A stretch of 7,080 nucleotides of DNA, taken from positions 1 to 7,080 of the forward strand of contig CALEZJ010000481.1 of the NCBI GenBank assembly GCA_937927885.1, written 5' to 3'. Origin of the DNA: an uncultured Paracoccaceae bacterium. Its GTDB lineage: Bacteria; Pseudomonadota; Alphaproteobacteria; Rhodobacterales; Rhodobacteraceae. Each line of letters starts with the position of its first letter. Within the stretch, counting starts at the first letter, position 1. The translations under genes and the position numbers were made by a program. Positions 1 to 5,658 of this stretch are shown here, piece by piece. The notes below the pieces were generated by a model. That model searched no databases, was not told the origin of the DNA, and saw nothing but the letters and a program-made list of their open reading frames with translations.

Positions 1-2
1 TG

Positions 3-1046
3 ACGCCGGCGTTGTCGCCGGTCTCGCCGGCCTTGACCGTGCCGCTGATCGTGGATATCAGCAGTTCGGTGCGCAACTACATCCAGCCGAAACGGCTGGA
101 TGCCGAGGTGGCGAAGGTGCGCCGCGCGCTGTATTTCGATCTGGGCGTGCCGTTCCCGGGGGTGCACCTGCGGCTGAACGATACGCTGGAGCGGGACGAA
201 TACCGCATCCTGGTCAACGAGATTCCGGTGGCGGCGGGGCGGGCGCGGCCCGGGTTCGTTCTGGTGCGCGAGACCGAGGCGAACCTGCGGATGTTCGACA
301 TCCCGTTCGAGAAGGGCGAGGATTTCCTGCCCAATGCGCCCAGCCTGTGGGTGGCCACGCGCCACGAGGCGGTGCTGCGCAACGCCGGCATCCAGATGAT
401 GACCCTGCCGTCGATGCTGACCTATCATCTGGCCCATACGCTGAAGAGTCACGCGGGCGAATTCGTCGGCGTGCAGGAGACGATGTATCTGCTCAAGGAG
501 ATGGAGGCCAATTTTGCCGAACTGGTGCGCGAGGCCACCCGCACCCTGCCGGTCATCACCATCGCCGATGTCCTGCAACGTCTGGTCAGCGAGGAAATCT
601 CGATCCGGGACATGCGCACCATTCTGGAGGCGCTGGTGGAATGGGGCCAGCGCGAAAAGGACGCGATCCTGCTGACCGAACATGTTCGTTCGGCGCTGAA
701 CCGTTACATCACTTACAAGTTCTCGGGCGGGCAAAGCGTGATTTCTGCCTATCTTCTTTCCAAGGGGATCGAGGACGAGGTGCGCGGGGCGATCCGGCAG
801 ACCTCGGGCGCGTCCTATCTGGCACTGTCGCCTGATACCCACCGCAAGCTTCTGGCCGCGATCAAGGCCTCGGTCGGCGAGATCAGCCGACATACGATGA
901 AGCCCGTGGTGCTTGCGCCGATGGACATCCGCCGCTTCTTTCGCAAGATCGTCGAGCGCGAGTTTCCCGAACTTGCTGTGCTGTCGTTTCAGGAACTGGC
1001 GCCGCAGGTCAACATCCAGCCGCTTGAGCGGATCGAACTCAGATGA
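3..1046 (+). CDS. sctV: Type III secretion export gate protein SctV, C-terminal cytosolic domain (5' partial)
   Basis: The reading frame is open to the left edge, so this is the 3' part of the gene; the TTG at position 12 is not a real start. The 347 visible residues match the cytosolic domain of SctV (YscV/InvA/MxiA family), the nonameric inner-membrane ring that docks chaperone-substrate complexes and takes part in proton-motive-force-driven export. Family-diagnostic stretches are GVPFPGVHLRLNDTL (about residue 50), VGVQETMYLLKEME (about 155), EEISIRDMRTILEALVEWGQ (about 200), and GQSVISAYLLS followed by IRQTSGASYLALSP (about 245-280). The IRDMRTILEALVEWG and IRQTS..SYLAL blocks and the C-terminal NIQPLERI end point to an injectisome SctV rather than flagellar FlhA. 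The N-terminal membrane half lies outside the window. The stop codon overlaps the next gene's start in an ATGA quartet, which implies translational coupling. Family assignment is very secure. Confidence 0.95.
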   Translation, partial: TPALSPVSPALTVPLIVDISSSVRNYIQPKRLDAEVAKVRRALYFDLGVPFPGVHLRLNDTLERDEYRILVNEIPVAAGRARPGFVLVRETEANLRMFDIPFEKGEDFLPNAPSLWVATRHEAVLRNAGIQMMTLPSMLTYHLAHTLKSHAGEFVGVQETMYLLKEMEANFAELVREATRTLPVITIADVLQRLVSEEISIRDMRTILEALVEWGQREKDAILLTEHVRSALNRYITYKFSGGQSVISAYLLSKGIEDEVRGAIRQTSGASYLALSPDTHRKLLAAIKASVGEISRHTMKPVVLAPMDIRRFFRKIVEREFPELAVLSFQELAPQVNIQPLERIELR

Positions 1047-1831
1047 GCGCGGCGCGCCTCTCCGCCCTGTTGCTGGCCGCGATGAGCGCGGGATTGGTCT
1101 GGCTGAACTGGGTGCTGTCGGTCGCCGACGATCTGGCGGCGATCTGGGCCGGGGCCATGCTCGCCGCCCCCCTTCTGATCGCGATGGGACGGGCCCGGTC
1201 GGCCTTGCTGCGGCTGGCGATGGGGCTTCTGGCTGTGCTGCCGACGCTCTTGCTGGGGCAAACGCTGTTGACAGGTGCGTGTTTGCTTGTGCATTGGCCG
1301 CTGGGGGTGGCCGCGCTGGCGGCGGCGCTCTCCATCATCACCCTGTGCGAAATCGAGCGGCTGGATCCCGTGCCGCTTGCCGTCTTCCCCTTGGGCACGG
1401 CGTTGCTGGCACTGATCCTGATCCTCTTGTCCGAACCCGTCAGCCCACTTCGTTGGCCCGAGGCAGCGGCGCTTTTGCAGCGTACCGCGGTGCATCTGGC
1501 GCTGGCCGGCCTCGGTGCGATGATCGCAGCGGGTCTTGCTTTGACCGCGCTGCGCCGGTCGCTGGCACCGCGCGGGCGTCGGTTGATCGCGGCGATGATC
1601 GGGCTCTTGCCGCTGTTGGGCTTCACAGGGACCATTCTTGGCATCATGCAAACGCTGGCTGCGTTGCCAGCGGTCTTTGACGAGGCCGCAGGCGCGCCGG
1701 GTGATCTCGTTCCGGTCCTCTCGGGCCTGTCAACGGCCTTTGAAACCACGCTGATCGGGCTTGTTGCTGCAGTTGCAGCGGGGCTTGCGCTGGCACTACT
1801 GGACGCCGTTCTGGGCAGCGCCGAGGCGTGA
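1043..1831 (+). CDS. MotA/TolQ/ExbB-family proton channel subunit, multi-spanning, coupled to sctV
   Basis: This 262-residue, very hydrophobic inner-membrane protein carries the hallmark C-terminal pair of helices of the MotA/TolQ/ExbB family. Residues about 187-203 read GLLPLLGFTGTILGIMQ, and about 228-249 contain GLSTAFETTLIGLVAAVAAG. Family members form pentameric ion channels around a dimer of ExbD/TolR/MotB-type subunits and turn ion flow into rotation or envelope work. By eye there are 7 to 8 hydrophobic segments (about 5-27, 31-48, 53-77, 79-102, 109-130, 145-170, 181-212 and 227-255), against 3 in ExbB/TolQ and 4 in MotA. Only a short basic loop (RRSLAPRGRR, 171-180) separates the sixth and seventh segments, so the large cytoplasmic loop of ExbB appears reduced. 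Thr236 aligns with the conserved channel Thr181 of E. coli ExbB. The Glu176 position is Thr231, with Glu234 one helical turn away. The ATGA overlap with sctV and the two B-type genes after it support a dedicated motor module. The function in secretion is inference. Confidence 0.85.
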   Translation: MSAARLSALLLAAMSAGLVWLNWVLSVADDLAAIWAGAMLAAPLLIAMGRARSALLRLAMGLLAVLPTLLLGQTLLTGACLLVHWPLGVAALAAALSIITLCEIERLDPVPLAVFPLGTALLALILILLSEPVSPLRWPEAAALLQRTAVHLALAGLGAMIAAGLALTALRRSLAPRGRRLIAAMIGLLPLLGFTGTILGIMQTLAALPAVFDEAAGAPGDLVPVLSGLSTAFETTLIGLVAAVAAGLALALLDAVLGSAEA

Positions 1832-2286
1832 TGCCCCGCACCGGTCGACAGGGCATCGTTGCCGCCGATCTCTTGCTGGCGCTGGCGGCGGTCCTTTTGC
1901 TGCTTGTCGCCCTCATGGCCCCGGGCTGGCGAGCGGTGCTTCGCGACAGCGCGCCGATTGCGCCAGACACAGCCCCTTTGTCGGCGGGGCAAGCGCTGAT
2001 CGTGGCGCTCGATGGCGAATTGCGGCTGGTCTCGGCCTCCGGGGTGCTTGCGCTCGACGACACGGCATTGCCGGACGATCCGCGTCTGACGGGCTGGCTG
2101 GCGGACAGGCCGGGCGCTGACCTGACCCTCGTGCTGGCGCATGACAGCAGGGATACCGGGTTTCTGGCCGAGGTCGCGCTGGCCCGGGCCGGGGTGACGC
2201 AGGTTGCCCGGCTGCGCCTGCCCGGACCCTGCGCAAGGCTCGAATTGACGCCGACAGGCGCGTTCTGCCATCCGGCCCGCCGATGA
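1831..2286 (+). CDS. ExbD/TolR-like biopolymer transport subunit
   Basis: The 151-residue protein has one N-terminal membrane helix preceded by an acidic residue (Asp13, in ADLLLALAAVLLLLVALMAP), the arrangement of the proton-carrying Asp in ExbD/TolR (Asp25 in E. coli ExbD). The periplasmic part, about residues 54-130, follows the ExbD beta-alpha pattern: a strand (ALIVAL), a DGEL turn and strand, a helix ending LTGWLADRP, a strand (LTLVLAHD), then a helix (FLAEVALARAGV) and a final strand (QVARLRL). Cys134 and Cys146 near the C-terminus could form a periplasmic disulfide. The ATG at 1831 is chosen over an in-frame GTG at 1828: it forms a TGATG stop/start overlap with the ExbB-like gene and has GAGG just upstream. 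No OmpA-like peptidoglycan-binding domain is present, so it is not a MotB-type anchored stator. By homology it should pair with the ExbB-like pentamer; its partner in the envelope is unknown. Confidence 0.75.
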   Translation: MPRTGRQGIVAADLLLALAAVLLLLVALMAPGWRAVLRDSAPIAPDTAPLSAGQALIVALDGELRLVSASGVLALDDTALPDDPRLTGWLADRPGADLTLVLAHDSRDTGFLAEVALARAGVTQVARLRLPGPCARLELTPTGAFCHPARR

Positions 2287-2939
2287 CCGAGGGCCCGCTT
2301 GCACCCTGGCTGGCCGACATCGCGGCGAATATCCTCGCCGTGGTGCTGGTCGTGCTGATCGTGACCGGTCTTTCCGAAAGGGTTTCGGCCCCACCCGTGG
2401 CGTTGCCACTGACCCGGGTCGCCCCTGAGGGATCGGCCCAGATCGTTGCCTTGCTGCGCGAAAGGTTAGTGGGTGAGGCTGCGGCGATCGACCTTACCCC
2501 GATGGGCGTGCAGCACGTCCGCGATGCGACCGGAGTGGTGCTGGTTTCGGTGTTCACCGCGCGCGACCACGCCACCATCCTGCGCGGATTGCGTGATCGT
2601 GGACTCGCATGGCGCGAGATCACCGTGCCCGAGGCCCTCCACGCCTCCGATGGCAGTGGCTATTCAGCGGCTTTTCTGGCCCTGCACGCCGAGGCCGAGG
2701 ACCCCGAGAGGTTCCGAAGCGCGCTCAACCGCCTGTTGTCGCAACCCGGCGCCCGAGCCACGCGTGGTCTGATCGGGGATGAGGATGCTCACCGGGGTCT
2801 TGCCGCGCGTATGTCGGATTGGGGTCGGGTTCTGGCAGGTCTTACGATGTTGATGCTGGTGCTGGCGATCCGCGCCTTTGGCCGCCGCGCGAACGCTACA
2901 GCCGCAAGCGGCGGCGGGGTCCGCCCGGACCTGGCCTGA
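2283..2939 (+). CDS. Second TolR/MotB-like subunit with an additional C-terminal membrane helix
   Basis: I do not recognise this 218-residue protein as a named family. Its N-terminus, LADIAANILAVVLVVLIVTGL (about residues 10-30), resembles the B-subunit helix of ExbD/TolR/MotB, with Asp12 where the essential proton-binding Asp normally lies. A predicted periplasmic domain of about 150 residues (31-180) follows; it lacks an evident ExbD repeat pattern and has no OmpA-like motif. A second hydrophobic helix (VLAGLTMLMLVLAIRAF, about 183-199) is followed by a basic tail (GRRAN), which suggests both ends are cytoplasmic. Ordinary ExbD/TolR proteins span the membrane once. The start ATG overlaps the previous stop (ATGA) with no good Shine-Dalgarno sequence, so expression probably depends on translational coupling. 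The last 44 bases overlap the convergent Pro-rich gene. It could be a second B subunit forming a heterodimer, or an accessory linking the channel to the secretion apparatus; both are inference. Confidence 0.6.
   Translation: MTEGPLAPWLADIAANILAVVLVVLIVTGLSERVSAPPVALPLTRVAPEGSAQIVALLRERLVGEAAAIDLTPMGVQHVRDATGVVLVSVFTARDHATILRGLRDRGLAWREITVPEALHASDGSGYSAAFLALHAEAEDPERFRSALNRLLSQPGARATRGLIGDEDAHRGLAARMSDWGRVLAGLTMLMLVLAIRAFGRRANATAASGGGVRPDLA
2881..2915. repeat. Inverted repeat at the convergent gene junction
   Basis: GCCGCCGC at 2881-2888 is perfectly complementary to GCGGCGGC at 2908-2915, with 19 bases between. A smaller alternative hairpin, GCCG-CAAG-CGGC, lies at 2901-2912. It sits at the tail-to-tail overlap of the two operons, where a bidirectional terminator could be expected. 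Neither side is followed by a T-run, so an intrinsic terminator is doubtful, and such pairs arise easily in GC-rich coding DNA. Confidence 0.3.
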
Positions 2940-4593
2940 GCGGGTTGCCATCGTCCTCGGGGCTTCCGGCCAATTGGGCGATTTCCTCGGCCGCAAGTGC
3001 CATCGGCAACGAGAGCGCGCGCGCGATCTGGCCCAGGGCCGCGCCCAGCATGGCCAGAAAGCCCATCGCCATCTCGCCTTCTTCGCCGTCGATCTGTTTC
3101 AGGAATCGTCGGATTCGCCGCAGCAACCGATGATCCCCACCGATTTTTGCAATGTATTCTGCCAGTTCCTCGGGAGTCATGGCGACCAGCTTCTGGCCCA
3201 GTTCGCGCAGGGCTGCGGCCTCGAACCGGGGGGTGTCGCGCGCAAAGGCCGATGGAAAGGGCCACCCGGGGATCATTGCCGCGTTCAGGATCACGCCTGC
3301 CGCCGCCGCACGGCTTTCGAACGAAAAGGCCGCCTGCGAGGCGCTCGTCCCCTCAACGCTGTGCAACAGGGCAAGTGCAGCGCGGACCACATCCGGCGGG
3401 GTAGTATTGGTGCGGGGCACTGCGGCAGAATCGGCGGCTGCGGCAATCTCGCGCTGCGCCGGGCGGGGGTCACCCTGGGGCGTATGGACCGCGCGCGGAA
3501 CGGTTGGATTGGTCGCCAAGGGAGCGGGCGACTCTGTACCGACCCGGGTGCTTCTGCCCTCAGTCGGTGTGTGCAGGCTGGTCGGCAGGGTCTGGGACCC
3601 GTGCGGCTGCGGTGTGGCGAGGAGCACCGCCGCAGGCATCGGCCCGGCTTGGGGCACGGGGAAGGGCCCCCCGGTTCGCGCCTGCGGTGGAGGCATCGCG
3701 GGAATCAGCGGCTGAGGTGTCGGCCCGATGGCGGGTGGGCTGGCAGGACCAAGCTGCAATCCGGGGGTGCCGGGGGTTACACGGCCCGGACCCGGTGGGC
3801 CGCTCTTGGCCGGTGCCGCGTTTTGGGCCGGGGCTCCGGCGGGTATCGGTTCTCCTCCCTGCCCCGATACCGCGAGAGTGCTGGCGCCGGGAAGCGCGCC
3901 GGGGGTCGTTGCTGTCGGCTGGCCGATAGCACCGCCCGGAACCGTGCCAGTCGCGGGGCGCGAGATAAGGGTTGGGTCCGTTGGGGCCTTTCCGCCAGCG
4001 CCAGACCCAACCCCCTCGCTGACACTGAAAGCCTGGCCTGGTGCTGGGCTGGTCGTCAGGCCGAGCTGGCCACCCAAGGTGGAGCCGGGGGAGATGCTGG
4101 ACAGCACCGGTCCCTTGTCACCGACGTTGGCCATGGGCAAGGTCAGTGCGATGGGTGCGGACGCTGGCTGCGTCGAGGTGCCAGCAGTTGCCGATGCCGA
4201 TGCCGATGCCTGGGGCGATGGAGCCGGAACGACGGCAGCACCGCCCCCGGGCGCCGGAGGCGCAGGTAGGCGTGCAATGGAGGCCTCGTAGCCTGCGGAT
4301 GGGACCGTCCCCGACGGAACGCTGGCGCGCAGTGCTGCCACCACGGCCGAAGGTGTCGCCTGAACCGGGCGCGGCGGGTTCAGCGAATCGAGGCTACGCG
4401 ACAGTGAGACCGCTGGTGTCAACGGCGCGCTACCCGGCACCGGGGCAGGGGCGTTTGGGCGCGCCGCAGGCTGGGACGGTGCGGAGGCCGCTATCGGGGG
4501 CGGCTGCACTGTTTCCGATGTGTTGAACCGCTTGGCGATCTCGACAGCCTGATGGCTTTTCAACAGCGCAAACAGCGAGATGTCGCCGCTCAT
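2896..4593 (-). CDS. Large Pro/Ala/Gly-rich protein, putative type III secretion substrate, function unknown
   Basis: I do not recognise a family. The 565-residue product has three parts. A short, probably helical N-terminus (MSGDISLFALLKSHQAVEIA, ending near residue 25) is suited to a secretion or chaperone-binding signal. A very long low-complexity Pro/Ala/Gly/Ser/Thr segment (about 30-400) contains an SA-repeat tract near 129-136. A more ordered helical C-terminal region (about 400-545) includes PPDVVRAALALLHSVEG, FEAAALRELGQKLVAMTPEE and a basic HRLLRRIRRFLKQ helix followed by a mildly hydrophobic stretch (509-540). The ATG at 4593 is preferred: it lies 4 bases after the upstream chaperone's stop, whereas the in-frame TTG at 4617 would overlap that gene by 20 bases. 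Its Shine-Dalgarno sequence is weak, so coupled translation is likely. The place right after two SycD-like chaperones suggests a secreted translocon-associated protein or effector. A needle-length ruler (SctP) is an alternative, but no T3S4-like or FliK-like C-terminus is evident. Confidence 0.75.
   Translation of the reverse strand: MSGDISLFALLKSHQAVEIAKRFNTSETVQPPPIAASAPSQPAARPNAPAPVPGSAPLTPAVSLSRSLDSLNPPRPVQATPSAVVAALRASVPSGTVPSAGYEASIARLPAPPAPGGGAAVVPAPSPQASASASATAGTSTQPASAPIALTLPMANVGDKGPVLSSISPGSTLGGQLGLTTSPAPGQAFSVSEGVGSGAGGKAPTDPTLISRPATGTVPGGAIGQPTATTPGALPGASTLAVSGQGGEPIPAGAPAQNAAPAKSGPPGPGRVTPGTPGLQLGPASPPAIGPTPQPLIPAMPPPQARTGGPFPVPQAGPMPAAVLLATPQPHGSQTLPTSLHTPTEGRSTRVGTESPAPLATNPTVPRAVHTPQGDPRPAQREIAAAADSAAVPRTNTTPPDVVRAALALLHSVEGTSASQAAFSFESRAAAAGVILNAAMIPGWPFPSAFARDTPRFEAAALRELGQKLVAMTPEELAEYIAKIGGDHRLLRRIRRFLKQIDGEEGEMAMGFLAMLGAALGQIARALSLPMALAAEEIAQLAGSPEDDGNPLRPGPGGPRRRLRL
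4190..4207. repeat. Tandem 6-base repeat (GCCGAT x3) inside the Pro-rich gene
   Basis: Three perfect copies of GCCGAT lie in tandem, and the fourth copy is incomplete. On the coding (minus) strand they encode alternating Ser-Ala in the low-complexity segment. Unit number could change by slippage without shifting the frame. Confidence 0.8.
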
Positions 4594-4597
4594 CGTG

Positions 4598-5125
4598 CTA
4601 GACCCGACTGCGCACAAGCGTGGCGAGGCGCTGGACCTCGGGTGCCATGCGCTGGCGTTCGCCGGAATCCTCCAGCCCCTCGAACTGGGTGATCAGCCGC
4701 TGCGCTGCGTTCCAGTCCTGCTGATGGCATGCCAGCTCGATCCGGTGGAACAGAACGGCAGGGCACCCGGGCGCCAGGGCGGCGGCGGTCTCGAACACGA
4801 TCTGTGCTGCCTGATCCTCTTCAACGACCCGAAGGCAAATACCCAGTCCCAGCCAGTGGTCCTTGACCTTTGGGGCTAGCAGAGTCAGCGTCTGGAAGAG
4901 GTGTAGCGCCTCGGTTAGACGTCGGGCTTCGAAGCGCGAAAAGGCTTGGGCATAGAGGATGTCGACTGTCGCGGGCGGCAGCCCCAGTGCTTCCAGCAGC
5001 GTCTGGCCTTCGGCCACCTTCTGGAACAAGTCGGCATAGTCGCGGCCGCCCTCGTCGCTGATTTCGGTCAGGGCCGCGAGAACCTCACGCGTCGTGTCCG
5101 GGGTCAGGGCGAAGGTGTCGCTCAT
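4598..5125 (-). CDS. SycD/LcrH-like TPR chaperone (class II, translocator type), second copy
   Basis: This 175-residue cytosolic protein has the SycD/LcrH/IpgC architecture: a helical N-terminal arm of about 40 residues, then GQTLLEALGLPPATVDILYA leading into three TPR-type units at about 53-86, 87-120 and 121-154. Signature positions include LYAQAFSRFEARRLTEAL, FQTLTLLAP, WLGLGICLRV, ETAAALAPGCPAVLFHR and DWNAAQRLI. These parallel the SycD pattern LY..AF....G.Y..A...FQ.L..LD followed by LGLG. Class II chaperones bind the pore-forming translocators before secretion and in some systems also have regulatory roles. The ATG at 5125 is preceded by GAGGG, which overlaps the upstream gene's TGA stop and lies 6 bases from the start, so translation is probably coupled. 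Neighbours are another TPR chaperone 9 bases upstream and the Pro-rich gene 4 bases downstream, which makes the latter a candidate client. The precise client is inference. Confidence 0.85.
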   Translation of the reverse strand: MSDTFALTPDTTREVLAALTEISDEGGRDYADLFQKVAEGQTLLEALGLPPATVDILYAQAFSRFEARRLTEALHLFQTLTLLAPKVKDHWLGLGICLRVVEEDQAAQIVFETAAALAPGCPAVLFHRIELACHQQDWNAAQRLITQFEGLEDSGERQRMAPEVQRLATLVRSRV

Positions 5126-5134
5126 CAGTTGCCC

Positions 5135-5626
5135 TCAGCTTCGCGCGCGGGACAGAGCGATCAATTGCTGCGCCGAGCTGGCCAGTGATCGGTCACCTGC
5201 GACTTCGGCCAGACGTGCGGCATCGACCAGATCCTCGATTGCCACCTCGATTTCGCCCATGGCAAGCGCCGCACGTCCCGAGAGGAAATAGCCGACCGGC
5301 GAACGGGGGCGCTCGGCGATCACCACCGCTGCTGAATGCATCGCCAGTTCGGCGTGACCCGCCGCCAGCGCGGCCTCGGCCAAGCCAATCTGATAATCGG
5401 CGTTCGCGGGTTCGACCATAACCAGGCGGGCAAACCCGCCAAGGGCCGCATCGACATTTCCCGCGACCAGATCATTACGGGCGATCTGACCCAGAGGGTC
5501 CAGGTCGCCTGACTGCAGACCCATGCGTTGCAGGATCGAACCCTCGGCCAGAAAGTCCTGCAAGGCGCTGCGAAACTCTGCTACCCCGGATTGCGTCATT
5601 CCCTGTTTTCCCTTGTTTTCTGTCAC
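5135..5626 (-). CDS. SycD/LcrH-like TPR chaperone, first copy
   Basis: The 163-residue protein shows a SycD-like layout: an N-terminal arm with FLAEGSILQRMGLQSGDLDPL (about 25-45), then three TPR-type units at about 44-77, 78-111 and 112-145. Helix-turn signatures include GQIARNDLVAGNVDAALGGF, LVMVEPANADYQIGLAEAAL and GYFLSGRAALAMGEIEVAIE. It is clearly different in sequence from the neighbouring chaperone, so the two are not a recent duplication. The expected role is to keep a translocator soluble and secretion-competent. The start is uncertain. The GTG at 5626 has AGGGAG 8 bases upstream and gives 163 residues. An ATG at 5599 (154 residues) also has AAGGGA at a workable distance. A GC-rich hairpin (5642-5656) lies just ahead of the ribosome-binding site. 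A generic TPR protein cannot be excluded by eye, but the cluster context strongly favours a T3SS chaperone. Confidence 0.8.
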   Translation of the reverse strand: MTENKGKQGMTQSGVAEFRSALQDFLAEGSILQRMGLQSGDLDPLGQIARNDLVAGNVDAALGGFARLVMVEPANADYQIGLAEAALAAGHAELAMHSAAVVIAERPRSPVGYFLSGRAALAMGEIEVAIEDLVDAARLAEVAGDRSLASSAQQLIALSRARS

Positions 5627-5634
5627 TTGCCGTA

Positions 5635-5640
5635 CTCCCT
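5635..5640 (-). promoter_or_regulatory. Shine-Dalgarno (AGGGAG) favouring a GTG start for the first TPR chaperone
   Basis: On the minus strand AGGGAG ends 8 bases before the GTG at 5626, a near-ideal distance. A second site, AAGGGA, about 9 bases before the ATG at 5599 keeps the shorter form possible. Confidence 0.55.
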
Positions 5641-5641
5641 A

Positions 5642-5656
5642 GGCGGCGAAACCGCC
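5642..5656 (-). other. Intercistronic GC-rich hairpin
   Basis: GGCGG (5642-5646) and CCGCC (5652-5656) pair around a 5-base loop, between the stop of the CesT-like gene and the Shine-Dalgarno sequence of the first TPR chaperone. No T-run follows on the minus strand, so it does not look like a terminator. It could stabilise or adjust translation between the two cistrons, or be chance. Confidence 0.35.
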
Positions 5657-5658
5657 GC

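Noticed and set aside
3..1046. Flagellar FlhA instead of SctV
   Set aside because: The IRDMRTILEALVEWG and IRQTS..SYLAL segments and the translocon/chaperone neighbours fit the injectisome branch.
1039..2409. 456-codon minus-strand open frame opposite the ExbB/ExbD-like genes
   Set aside because: The product is Arg/Ala/Pro-rich without motifs, while the plus-strand frames show clear family patterns and coupled starts.
2878..4269. 463-codon plus-strand open frame opposite the Pro-rich gene
   Set aside because: Its product is Arg/Gly-rich and compositionally random, with no recognisable domain. It is a shadow caused by high GC, and the minus-strand frame has correct spacing after its upstream neighbour.
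2896..4593. Needle-length regulator SctP or hook-length FliK
   Set aside because: The Pro-rich middle fits, but the helical C-terminus shows no FliK-like or T3S4-like pattern by eye. Kept only as an alternative.
4594..4617. Upstream TTG start extending the Pro-rich protein by 8 residues
   Set aside because: It would overlap the chaperone gene by 20 bases and uses a rare start. The ATG at 4593, 4 bases after the stop, fits better.
5642..5656. Intrinsic terminator after the CesT-like gene
   Set aside because: The stem is only 5 base pairs and no T-run follows on the transcribed strand. The next gene's ribosome-binding site begins right after it.
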